Positions 46,214-54,242 of a DNA stretch of 64,000 nucleotides are shown one piece after another. Within the stretch, counting starts at the first letter, position 1. Every line of letters begins with the position of its first letter. The position numbers were made by a program, and so were the translations under genes. The DNA is from Roseovarius azorensis. GTDB lineage: Bacteria > Pseudomonadota > Alphaproteobacteria > Rhodobacterales > Rhodobacteraceae. The stretch covers positions 434,001 through 498,000 of the forward strand of contig NZ_FOAG01000001.1 in NCBI RefSeq assembly GCF_900109455.1. The letters are read 5' to 3'. The notes under the pieces were generated by a model, which saw only the letters and a program-made list of their open reading frames with translations, ran no database searches and was not told the origin of the DNA.

Positions 46214-47371
46214 ATGCCCGCGCTGACCGACCTGTCGAATGTCCGTACCGCTGTCGAGATCGCCAACGGTCTGCCCAATGCCCATTACATCGACCCCGCG
46301 GTATTCGAGGAGGAAAAGCACGCGCTTTTGTTCTCGCAATGGGCGGGTCTTGCGGTGGCCGCCGACGTGCCCGAACCGGGCGACGCCAGGCCGCTGGAAT
46401 TTCTCGGCATGCCGCTCCTGCTCATTCGGGACAAGGATGGCGATGTGCGGGTGTTCCAAAACATCTGCCGACATCGCGGCATGATCCTTGTCACCGAACC
46501 GCGCAGGATCGAGGGCGCGATCCGCTGTCCCTATCATTCATGGTGCTATTCGACCAGGGGCGCATTGGTAAGCACCCCGCATGTTGGCGGGCCGGGGCAT
46601 AACACCCACGCCAGCATCAGGCGCGACGAGTTGGGCCTGACCGAGATTCGCAGCCACATCTGGCGTGACGTGGTCTGGATCAACGTCTCGGGCGATGCGC
46701 CCGCCTTTGATGACGCGATGGCGGATCTGATCGCGCGCTGGCGCGAATTAGAACTGCCGGTCCATCACGGCGGGCATGACAGCCGGTTCACGCTGGAAGT
46801 GGCGACCAACTGGAAACTCGCGGTCGAGAATTACTGTGAGAGCTATCACCTGCCCTGGGTGCATCCGGGCCTGAACAGCTATTCCAAGCTGGAGGATCAC
46901 TATCACATCGAAAAGCCCGGCGCGTTTTCCGGGCAGGGCACCAGGGTCTACCGGCAACTGACCAACGAGAACGGCGAGAAGTTCCCCGATTTCGAAGAGG
47001 TCGGGGCGAAGTGGAACGAACAGGCCGAATATATCGCGGCCTATCCCAATGTCCTTCTTGGGGTGCATCGCGACCATGCCTTTGCGATCATTCTGGAGCC
47101 GAAGGGACCCGAGCGCACGGTCGAGCATATCCATCTCTACTATGCCGTGCCCGACAGCGACGAGGGGCTGCGCGCGCGCAACACCCAGCTCTGGAAGACC
47201 GTGTTCGAAGAGGATATCTTTGTCGTCGAGGGCATGCAGCGGGGGCGGCACGCCACCTATTTCGACGGCGGGCGATTTTCGCCGGTGATGGATAGCCCGA
47301 CGCATTGCTTTCACGACTGGGTGGCGGGCAAGGTCGAGGCGCACCGCGCGCGGGCCAGGGCGGCGGAATGA
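46214..47371 (+). CDS. Rieske non-heme iron oxygenase, large subunit
   Basis: The 385-residue protein has a Rieske [2Fe-2S] site, Cys85-x-His87 and Cys105-x2-His108 (CRHRG and CPYHSW), and a mononuclear iron site in ENYCESYHLPWVHPG. Such enzymes hydroxylate or N-demethylate aromatic or quaternary amine substrates with electrons from a reductase. The substrate is unknown; sequence character is closer to GbcA or stachydrine demethylase types than to benzene dioxygenases. No reductase gene is nearby. A 70-residue protein overlaps its stop. Confidence 0.88.
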   Translation: MPALTDLSNVRTAVEIANGLPNAHYIDPAVFEEEKHALLFSQWAGLAVAADVPEPGDARPLEFLGMPLLLIRDKDGDVRVFQNICRHRGMILVTEPRRIEGAIRCPYHSWCYSTRGALVSTPHVGGPGHNTHASIRRDELGLTEIRSHIWRDVVWINVSGDAPAFDDAMADLIARWRELELPVHHGGHDSRFTLEVATNWKLAVENYCESYHLPWVHPGLNSYSKLEDHYHIEKPGAFSGQGTRVYRQLTNENGEKFPDFEEVGAKWNEQAEYIAAYPNVLLGVHRDHAFAIILEPKGPERTVEHIHLYYAVPDSDEGLRARNTQLWKTVFEEDIFVVEGMQRGRHATYFDGGRFSPVMDSPTHCFHDWVAGKVEAHRARARAAE

Positions 47372-47580
47372 ACGACCTCGACACGGCGATGATCCGCGCG
47401 CATGAGATGGGCGACCGCGCCGCGCTGATCGCGCTATATGCCCAGGCGGCGGGTGGCGCGCAGGATCTGGACGCGGCCTGCTTTTACCTCACGCATGCCT
47501 ATGTCTTTGCATTGGAGGCCGGGGCGCTGGAGGCGAAAACGCTGCACGCCCGCCTTGTGGCGCATGGGCGCGAGGCATGA
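47368..47580 (+). CDS. Small conserved protein coupled to the Rieske oxygenase
   Basis: The 70-residue protein begins at ATG 47368, overlapping the oxygenase stop (ATGA). Its helices, such as TAMIRAHEMGDRAALIALY and ACFYLTHAYVFALEAGAL, look like one TPR-type helical pair. Coupling suggests it helps the oxygenase, but I recognise no characterised family. Its stop is followed by a T-rich stretch and a GC hairpin. Confidence 0.7.
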   Translation: MNDLDTAMIRAHEMGDRAALIALYAQAAGGAQDLDAACFYLTHAYVFALEAGALEAKTLHARLVAHGREA

Positions 47581-47609
47581 GATAGCGGGTTTTCCCGTTT
47601 CTTCTTGGT

Positions 47610-48419
47610 TCAAATACCCCGGGGGGTCCGGGGGGCAGCGCCCCCCGCCTCGCAGATCAGCCGATATAGATGCCATGTCGCGTGCCCCAGAAGCGGCAGC
47701 ACGATAAACAGTCCCAGAAACCCTGGCAGCATCGCCAGGAATGTCAGCCCGGCGATCAGCGCCGCCCAGATCAGCATCGGCACCGGGTTTTCGGTCACCA
47801 CCTGCAAACTCGTCAGCATGGCGGTCACGAAATCGACCTCGCGGTCCAGCAGGAGCGGCAGGGCGACCACCGTGATGCTGTAGAGCAAGAGCGCAAAGGC
47901 CGCGCCGACCAGCGTGCCGACGGCCAGCATCCTGATTCCTTCGGGGGTGAAGTAGATCTCCAGCGAGGAGGATACGTTGGTCATCACCGACAGGCCCAGA
48001 AACAGCGCAAAGATCATATGCGCCAGAAAGAACCAGAACAGGAACACCATGATGATGATCGTGCAGATCGAAGGCAGTTGTCTGCGCCGCTGATGGGCGA
48101 TCACGGTGAAGATTTCAGAGGCCACCAGCGCACGGCCCTGCGACAGGCGGCGGCTCACCTCGTAAAAGCCCACGGCGGCGAACGGCCCCACCAGAGGAAA
48201 GCCCACGACCGCGAAGATCAGCCAGTAGGTCTTGCCCGTGGTCCAGGTGATCGCGGCCAGAATCAGCCCGATCACCACGTAGACGCCTGCGAACAGCACC
48301 GCATAACCGGGTGCGCGACGCATGTCCGCCCAACCCCGACGCAGTGCCTCGGCCAGCATGGCCAGTCTGACCTCACCCATTTCCGGCACACCCAGTGGCC
48401 TCGTCTCGATCTGCGGCAT
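47610..48419 (-). CDS. DUF2189 family membrane protein
   Basis: The 269-residue protein has six hydrophobic segments and DUF2189 features such as RRGWADMRRAPGYAVLFAGV, FPLVGPFAAVGFYEVSRRL and NPVPMLIWAALIAGL. The family is uncharacterised and often resembles cytochrome-associated membrane proteins. GGAGGG lies before ATG 48419. The last ~10 residues (GGAAPRTPRGI) are encoded by the GC-rich hairpin repeat at 47629-47647, so the 3' end is shared with a terminator. Confidence 0.85.
   Translation of the reverse strand: MPQIETRPLGVPEMGEVRLAMLAEALRRGWADMRRAPGYAVLFAGVYVVIGLILAAITWTTGKTYWLIFAVVGFPLVGPFAAVGFYEVSRRLSQGRALVASEIFTVIAHQRRRQLPSICTIIIMVFLFWFFLAHMIFALFLGLSVMTNVSSSLEIYFTPEGIRMLAVGTLVGAAFALLLYSITVVALPLLLDREVDFVTAMLTSLQVVTENPVPMLIWAALIAGLTFLAMLPGFLGLFIVLPLLGHATWHLYRLICEAGGAAPRTPRGI
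47629..47647. terminator. GC-rich hairpin shared by two converging genes
   Basis: CGGGGGGC (47629-47636) and GCCCCCCG (47640-47647) form a perfect 8-bp stem with a three-base loop. It lies after the 70-residue protein gene on the plus strand and inside the last codons of the DUF2189 gene on the minus strand. A similar GGGGGC hairpin follows tsaC at 436-450. Confidence 0.6.
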
Positions 48420-48518
48420 GTTCGTCCCTCCCGTTCCGCCCTGAGGTTACCCAAGGTGTGGCCGGGCGCAAATATCTAACTGAGACTCATCTAATGTCCT
48501 CTCCGCAGGCGTGACCGC

Positions 48519-49166
48519 TCAGAGCCGGACGCCGGTGCCCTGCAACACGCCGTGCTCCAGCGCATAGCGGGTCAGGCCGGCGGTCGAGGAAATGCCCAGC
48601 TTGCGTTTGATGTTCTTGCGGTGCGTCTCTACCGTGCGCACCGAGATGTCGAGCGCCTGCGCCACGTCCCGGTTGGACTTGCCCTGCGCCAGTTGAAGCA
48701 GGATCGTCTGCTCGCGGTTGGTCAGTTGCTCGCGCTCGCCCGGGCGAAACGGGGCGAGCGAACCCTGCGCGCCGGTGCACAGATAGCGCTGACCGGCCAT
48801 CACCGCGTCGACTGCGCGCTTGATTTCATCGGTGGGCACATCCTTGAGCACATAGCCCGCAGCGCCGTGGCTAAGTGCGCTCGAGATATATTCGGGGCTG
48901 TCATGCATGCTCAGGATCAGGATGCGCGTGTCGGGGCGGCGCTCCAGAAGGATCTCGGTGGTGGTGAGGCCACCGATACCCGGCATGTTGAGATCGAGCA
49001 GGATCACATCCGGTTGCAACTCTTCAACCCGGTCGATGACCTCCTGCCCGGTGCCAAAGACAGCGATCACCTCGACATCGTCATAGCTTTCGAGAATGGA
49101 CTGGATGCCTTCGGCCACCATCGGGTGGTCGTCGACAATCACGATACGGATGGGCGAGGGCGTCAT
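48519..49166 (-). CDS. NarL/FixJ-type response regulator
   Basis: The 215-residue protein has a receiver domain with acidic Asp12 and Asp13 and phospho-acceptor Asp58 (VILLDLNMPG), then a LuxR-type helix-turn-helix: LTNREQTILLQLAQGKSNRD and ISVRTVETHRKNIKRKLG. Its ATG overlaps the stop of the kinase gene, so the two form a pair. Likely targets are the neighbouring SulP or TRAP transporter genes; that is inferred from position. Confidence 0.9.
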   Translation of the reverse strand: MTPSPIRIVIVDDHPMVAEGIQSILESYDDVEVIAVFGTGQEVIDRVEELQPDVILLDLNMPGIGGLTTTEILLERRPDTRILILSMHDSPEYISSALSHGAAGYVLKDVPTDEIKRAVDAVMAGQRYLCTGAQGSLAPFRPGEREQLTNREQTILLQLAQGKSNRDVAQALDISVRTVETHRKNIKRKLGISSTAGLTRYALEHGVLQGTGVRL

Positions 49167-50611
49167 GCCTGGGCCTTTTTCTCTTGGGGCTGGTGCAGGG
49201 GTGCGTTATCCGCCTGGCCCTGTGGTTGCAACAGGTGGCTGAGCGGCACCGAGGCTTCGATCAGCGTGCCGGATTTCGACGACAGGATGCGCAACGTGCC
49301 GTCCATCTGGTCGATACGTTCCTGCATGTTGCGCAGGCCAAGTCCGCCGCCGCTGCCCTGCATCGCCTGGGCATGGTCAAGCCCGCAGCCATTGTCCGAT
49401 ATCTTCAGTGTTGCGCCGCGCGCATGGCCGCGAAGGTCGATGCCGACATGGGTCGCGCCGGAATGCCGCTCGATATTGGTCAGCGCCTCCTGTGCCACGC
49501 GGTAGAGCGCGATCTTGGCCTCGTCATCCAGACGGTTGCGAAACACGACGGTGCTGAAGTCGGTCCTGATCCCGGTGCGCTTGCCGAAATCCTCGGACAG
49601 CGCCTTGAGCGCCGGACCCAGCCCCAGATCGTCGAGCACCGCCGGGCGCAGGTCGCGGCTGATGCGGCGCACCTCCTGAATGGCGCCCGAGAGGTGTTCG
49701 ATGCCGCGTTCCAGCGTATCGGCGGCGCGCGCATCGCCTGCCGCCAGTCGCCGCTTGGCGGTGTCGAGCGCATAGCGCACGCCGACGAGGATCTGGCTGA
49801 TCCCGTCATGAAGTTCGCGCGCCACCCGACCGCGCTCCTCCTCCTGCGCGTCAAACACCCGCTGAGTCAGCTTCTTGAGCTTGGCATCGGCCAGCCGCCG
49901 TTCGCGGATGTTGATGAACATGCCCGAGACAAAGACCAGCAGAAGCGCCGTCAGCATCGCCCCGCCGATATAGAGAAATGTCCGTCGCACCCGCGCCTCG
50001 ACCTTTTCGCGCGAGGCGGCAACGGTGGCGACCACATCGTCGGTGAACACGCCGGTGCCGATCGCCCATCGCCAGTCCTGCAGGCCGATCACATAGGTGA
50101 CCATCTGCGCGCGTTCGCCGGTCGAGGGCTTGGGCCATTCATAGTTGTGATAACCCCCGCCCGTGCGCGCCAGTTGGATGAGCGTGTCGGTGATCGGCTG
50201 TCCGTTGGGATCCTCCAGTCCGGTCCAGTTCCTGCCGATCAGCGCCGTATGACGTGGGCTGACAAGGTTGGTGCCGTCGTAGTCGAAGACAAAGAAATAT
50301 CCGTCCTGGCCATAGATCATGCCGGCGAGGATCTGGCTCACATGCAGCATCGCCCCCTCGTCGTCGGGGGCCGCCCGGCCATATATGTTGAAAAAGGCCG
50401 TGCGTGCGATGGACAGGTAATTCTTGAGCTCCGCGCGCTTTGCCTCGATCAGCTGCGCCTCCAGCGTCTCGATCTCGCGCTCGGCCAATTGCCGCGATTG
50501 CAGGGTGACCACGAGTGAAATCGCCACCGCCGTCAGGATGAGCGGCAGGGTGGCGACCAGAAAGATTTTTTGGCCATAGTTCAGCCGGACGCGGTCAAGC
50601 AGGTGTCGCAT
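49163..50611 (-). CDS. Sensor histidine kinase with single Cache domain
   Basis: The 482-residue protein has a membrane helix near residues 16-36, an external Cache domain (about 40-205; GQDGYFFVFDYDGTNLVSP), a second helix near 212-232, and a HisKA_3 dimerisation helix with His268 in ARELHDGISQILVGVRY. The ATPase domain has DNGCGL and GGGLGLRNMQERI. Such Cache sensors often bind small organic acids. It pairs with the response regulator by a 4-base overlap and is divergent, beyond the SulP gene, from the TRAP operon. Confidence 0.9.
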   Translation of the reverse strand: MRHLLDRVRLNYGQKIFLVATLPLILTAVAISLVVTLQSRQLAEREIETLEAQLIEAKRAELKNYLSIARTAFFNIYGRAAPDDEGAMLHVSQILAGMIYGQDGYFFVFDYDGTNLVSPRHTALIGRNWTGLEDPNGQPITDTLIQLARTGGGYHNYEWPKPSTGERAQMVTYVIGLQDWRWAIGTGVFTDDVVATVAASREKVEARVRRTFLYIGGAMLTALLLVFVSGMFINIRERRLADAKLKKLTQRVFDAQEEERGRVARELHDGISQILVGVRYALDTAKRRLAAGDARAADTLERGIEHLSGAIQEVRRISRDLRPAVLDDLGLGPALKALSEDFGKRTGIRTDFSTVVFRNRLDDEAKIALYRVAQEALTNIERHSGATHVGIDLRGHARGATLKISDNGCGLDHAQAMQGSGGGLGLRNMQERIDQMDGTLRILSSKSGTLIEASVPLSHLLQPQGQADNAPLHQPQEKKAQA

Positions 50612-50651
50612 TCCCTAGCGATACGGCCAAACGCGCGCGATATCCAGTGTC

Positions 50652-51914
50652 TCAGGCGTCCGGCGGGTGCCACTCGGCCTCCGGTACCTTGCGGCGGCGC
50701 AGGCGTATGGCGAGCCCCAGCGCCACACCCACGCCGATCGCCACCGTCAGATCGGCCAGCACGGTCAGCACCAGCGTCAACACCAGCAGCACCTTGTCCG
50801 AGGTCCGCTCGCGCAGGTAGCCGCGCCATTTGTGCGGCTCGCTCATGTTCCATGCGGTCAGCAGCAACAGCCCGGCAAGTGCGGGCATGGCGAAATATCC
50901 CGCCAGCGGGGCGGCCAGCAGCATCACCAGCAGGATCGTCACCGCATGGATCATGCCCGCCACCGGCGTCCTGCCGCCCGCGCGCACGTTGGTGGCGGTG
51001 CGGGCGATGGCGCCCGTCGCGGGCAGCCCGCCAAAGAGAGCCGATCCGATATTGGCCGCGCCATTGGCAACAATCTCGGCATTGGGGCGATAGCGGCCGC
51101 CAATCATCCGGTCCGCCACCGACGCGGACAAAAGCGATTCCACCCCGGCCAGAAACGCGATGATCACTGCCGACGGCAGCAGGTCGATCATCCGCTGAAG
51201 GTTGAGCGCGGGTAGCGCGGGCAGGGGCGGCGTTCTGGGCAGCGGGCCAAAGCGGGACTGGAGCGTGTCCACCGGCAGCGTCCAGATCGCCACCGCCGTC
51301 GAGGTCACTGCCACGGCGAGAATCAGCCCCGGATATCGCGGTGCCGCCCGGCGTAGCGCGACGATCAGCGCGATTGTGGCAAGCCCGAGCAGCAGCGCCA
51401 GCGGATTGAGCGTGTCGCGCGCCTGCCAGAGCGCTTCGGCCTTTTCCAGAAAGTCGCCGGGCAGCGTTTCGATGCTCAGGCCGAAGATATCCTTGATCTG
51501 GCTGGTCGCGATGATGATCGCGATACCTATGGTAAAGCCGCTGATCACCGCTTCGGGGATGTGATGCACCAGATTGCCTGCCCGGAAATACCCCGCGACA
51601 AGCAGGATTGCGCCCGCCATCAGCGTGGCCAGGATCAGCCCGTCATGGCCGTGATCGGCGATGACGCCATAAACCACCACGATGAAGGCCCCTGTCGGCC
51701 CGCCGATCTGCACCCGGCTGCCGCCAAGCGCCGAGATCAGGAATCCGCCCACGATGGCCGTGGTCAGCCCCGTTGCCGGGTCCGCCCCCGAGGCGATGGC
51801 AATGGCGATGCTCAGCGGCAGCGCAACCATGGCGACGGTCAGCCCGGCAAAGAGATCGGCGCGCAGGAGAGCGCCGGTATAATGGGGCAGGGTGGACAGA
51901 ATCTTGGGCGTCAT
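50652..51914 (-). CDS. SulP family anion transporter lacking a STAS domain
   Basis: The 420-residue protein has many membrane helices and SulP hallmarks: LFAGLTVAMVALPLSIAIAI, GSRVQIGGPTGAFIVVVYG and FLAGVESLLSASVADRMIG. Most SulP proteins carry a C-terminal cytoplasmic STAS domain; this one ends about 20 residues after the last helix (RLRRRKVPEAEW). The substrate could be sulfate, bicarbonate or another anion. It ends 40 bases before the kinase gene and may be in one transcript with the two-component genes. Confidence 0.85.
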   Translation of the reverse strand: MTPKILSTLPHYTGALLRADLFAGLTVAMVALPLSIAIAIASGADPATGLTTAIVGGFLISALGGSRVQIGGPTGAFIVVVYGVIADHGHDGLILATLMAGAILLVAGYFRAGNLVHHIPEAVISGFTIGIAIIIATSQIKDIFGLSIETLPGDFLEKAEALWQARDTLNPLALLLGLATIALIVALRRAAPRYPGLILAVAVTSTAVAIWTLPVDTLQSRFGPLPRTPPLPALPALNLQRMIDLLPSAVIIAFLAGVESLLSASVADRMIGGRYRPNAEIVANGAANIGSALFGGLPATGAIARTATNVRAGGRTPVAGMIHAVTILLVMLLAAPLAGYFAMPALAGLLLLTAWNMSEPHKWRGYLRERTSDKVLLVLTLVLTVLADLTVAIGVGVALGLAIRLRRRKVPEAEWHPPDA

Positions 51915-52148
51915 GCGGCAAATCTCAACACCGGCGCCATGCCGCGTTCAAGGGGATTATCGTTCCGGACACGGAAGAACGCAGCCGCGCCGAAAAACCG
52001 GCGCACAACAATTTTACCTGCGAAAGGCCTTGCCTACGCAGTAATCGGTATTTGCAGATCAAAAATCCGCGTCTAAGGTCTGCGCACTTTAATGATCCGG
52101 ATGCCGCCGGAGAGAGGACGGCATCTGATAAAATGGGGAGGATACCAT

Positions 52149-53231
52149 ATGGATCGCCGTTCTTTTCTGAAAAACACGACTCTGGGTGGCGGTGCTGCCG
52201 CTGCAACCGCGCTGGCCGCGCCGGCCTATGCGCAGGGCGCTCGCACGCTGACCATGGTCACCACCTGGGGTCGCGGTCTGGCGGGCGTGTTTGACGCGGC
52301 TCAGCGCGTGGCGGACAGCATCAACGCCATGTCGGACGGCAGCCTGACGATCGACGTCAAGGGCGCTGGCGAACTGGTGGGCGCATTCGAGGTGTTCGAT
52401 GCCGTGACCGCCGGTCAGGCCGACCTGTATCATGCGGCGGATTACTATTTTGTGGGTCAGCACCCGGCTTATGCGTTCTTTACCTGTGTGCCGATGGGCA
52501 TGACCGCGCAGGAGCTGGTGAACTGGTACTACCACGATGGTGGTGCGGATTTCCACGACGAACTGGGGCAGATCTTCGGTCTCAAATCCTTCCTCGCGGG
52601 CAATACCGGCGCGCAGGCTGGCGGCTGGTTCGCCAAGGAAATCAACTCTGCCGCAGATTTCAACGGACTCAAGTTCCGCATGCCCGGTCTGGGTGGCAAG
52701 GCGCTTGGCAAGCTGGGTGCATCAATCCAGAACCTGCCCGGGGCGGAAGTGTATCAGGCGCTGTCCTCGGGGGCCATCGACGGAACCGAGTGGATCGGTC
52801 CGTGGGCTGACGAGAAGATGGGCTTTCAGGAAATCACCAAGGTCTACTATACCGCCGGCTTCCACGAGCCGGGCGCCGGTCTGGCGGTCGGCATGAACCG
52901 CGAAGTCTTCGAGAGCCTGACGCCTGCGCAGCAGAAGATCGTCGACATCGCCTGTTCCGAGGCGCATCAGTGGAACCTTGCGCAATTCCTCGCCAACAAC
53001 GGCGCGGCCCTCGACCGGCTGCGCGCGGGCGGTGTGAAGACGCTCGAATTCCCCAATGACGTCTGGGATGCCTTTGCCCGCGCCACGCAGGAAGTGCATG
53101 ACGAGAACATGGGGGATGACCTCTACAAGCGCGTCTATGACAGCTACAACGCGTCGATGAAATCCTCCTCGGCATGGATCAAGATGTCGGACGGGGCTTA
53201 TACCGCGCAACGTGACCGCACGCAGGCCTGA
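52149..53231 (+). CDS. TRAP transporter substrate-binding protein (DctP type)
   Basis: The 360-residue periplasmic protein has a twin-arginine signal peptide (MDRRSFLKNTTLGGGAAAA, cut after APAYA). The mature part shows LTMVTTWGRGLAG, GLKFRMPGLGGKALGKLG and DGTEWIGPWADEKMGF. This subgroup, related to TakP, often binds 2-oxo acids or lactate, but the ligand here is unproven. ATG 52149 follows GGGGAGG. Two hairpins separate it from dctQ, which could raise its level over the membrane subunits. Confidence 0.9.
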   Translation: MDRRSFLKNTTLGGGAAAATALAAPAYAQGARTLTMVTTWGRGLAGVFDAAQRVADSINAMSDGSLTIDVKGAGELVGAFEVFDAVTAGQADLYHAADYYFVGQHPAYAFFTCVPMGMTAQELVNWYYHDGGADFHDELGQIFGLKSFLAGNTGAQAGGWFAKEINSAADFNGLKFRMPGLGGKALGKLGASIQNLPGAEVYQALSSGAIDGTEWIGPWADEKMGFQEITKVYYTAGFHEPGAGLAVGMNREVFESLTPAQQKIVDIACSEAHQWNLAQFLANNGAALDRLRAGGVKTLEFPNDVWDAFARATQEVHDENMGDDLYKRVYDSYNASMKSSSAWIKMSDGAYTAQRDRTQA

Positions 53232-53254
53232 GATCGTCCTGCCTGTTACGACGA

Positions 53255-53309
53255 AGGCCCCGGTTCGCCGGGGCCTGCACGTATAACCAAAAGGGGCCAA
53301 GAAGCCCCT
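53255..53309 (+). promoter_or_regulatory. Two tandem hairpins between the TRAP binding protein and dctQ
   Basis: The first pairs AGGCCCCGG (53255-53263) with CCGGGGCCT (53268-53276) around a TTCG tetraloop. The second pairs AGGGGC (53292-53297) with GCCCCT (53304-53309). There is no T run. The position directly after the binding-protein gene suggests partial termination or 3'-end protection, giving more binding protein than permease. Confidence 0.65.
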
Positions 53310-53337
53310 GCCGAACCGGCGCGCTTGGGGGGAAGAT

Positions 53338-54228
53338 ATGCTCGACGCAATCCTCTGGATTTTTCAGAATATCGGTATGGCCTTTTACAATCTGGCCTAC
53401 GCCATCAGCCATCCGGGCCTCTGGCTCGACTGGTCCGACAAAGAGGCGATCACGCGGGTCGTCTATTATGGCGGGTCGGTCGAGTTATTCTTTGTCGTAT
53501 TCACCACCTTTCTGGTTCTGACCGGCATCGGCATGTGGAGAAACAGCTTCATGTGGGGCTGTGCGCGCGTGCTTGAAGGGTTTGCCAATACGGTCGGACG
53601 TTTCACCGCCTGGGCCGGTCTGATCATGGTGGTCCAGCAGATCATCATCGTCTTTATCCAGCGTATCTTTGCCCGGCCGGATATCACGCTGGGTTTTGGC
53701 ATCCCGCTGCAATTCGATATGAGCTGGTGGAGCGAGGAACTCAAGCTCTACAACGCGCTGATCGTGACGCTTTGCGCGACCTATACCTTCGTTCAGGGCG
53801 GTCATGTGCGGGTCGATCTGATCTATGCGTCGGTCAGCCACGCCACCAAGCGGATCATCGACATGTTTGGCAGCCTGATTTTCATGATGCCGATGGCGGT
53901 GCTGACATGGATGTATGGCTGGTTCTTCATGTGGCGGCATCTGATCGTTCCCAACCCCTCGGCCAGCGAGTCGCTTGAGAAACTGCTGATGAAATCGCGT
54001 GCGTTGCGCTGGAACGTGGAAACCATCGGCTTCAGCCCTAGCGGTTTCAACGGCTATTTCCTCTTCAAGGTGCTGCTGGTGCTGTTTGCAGGAATGGTTT
54101 TTGTGCATGCGATTGCGTTCTTCTGGCGGTCCTATCTCGAATGGAAAGAGGGACCGGAGAGCGCAGGAAAATACCTCGACCGCGATACGCTGGGCGAGGG
54201 CGAACAAGCCTATGAAGGCACCCATTAA
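53338..54228 (+). CDS. TRAP transporter small permease (DctQ), enlarged
   Basis: The 296-residue protein is larger than the usual 160-220. It has about four to six hydrophobic segments and the DctQ signature around VQGGHVRVDLIYASVSHATK. Inserts of charged residues lie between helices (for example near NPSASESLEKLLMKSR). It forms the inner-membrane complex with the DctM subunit 15 bases downstream. GGGGGAAG precedes ATG 53338. Confidence 0.88.
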   Translation: MLDAILWIFQNIGMAFYNLAYAISHPGLWLDWSDKEAITRVVYYGGSVELFFVVFTTFLVLTGIGMWRNSFMWGCARVLEGFANTVGRFTAWAGLIMVVQQIIIVFIQRIFARPDITLGFGIPLQFDMSWWSEELKLYNALIVTLCATYTFVQGGHVRVDLIYASVSHATKRIIDMFGSLIFMMPMAVLTWMYGWFFMWRHLIVPNPSASESLEKLLMKSRALRWNVETIGFSPSGFNGYFLFKVLLVLFAGMVFVHAIAFFWRSYLEWKEGPESAGKYLDRDTLGEGEQAYEGTH

Positions 54229-54242
54229 AAGGGCAGGAACCA

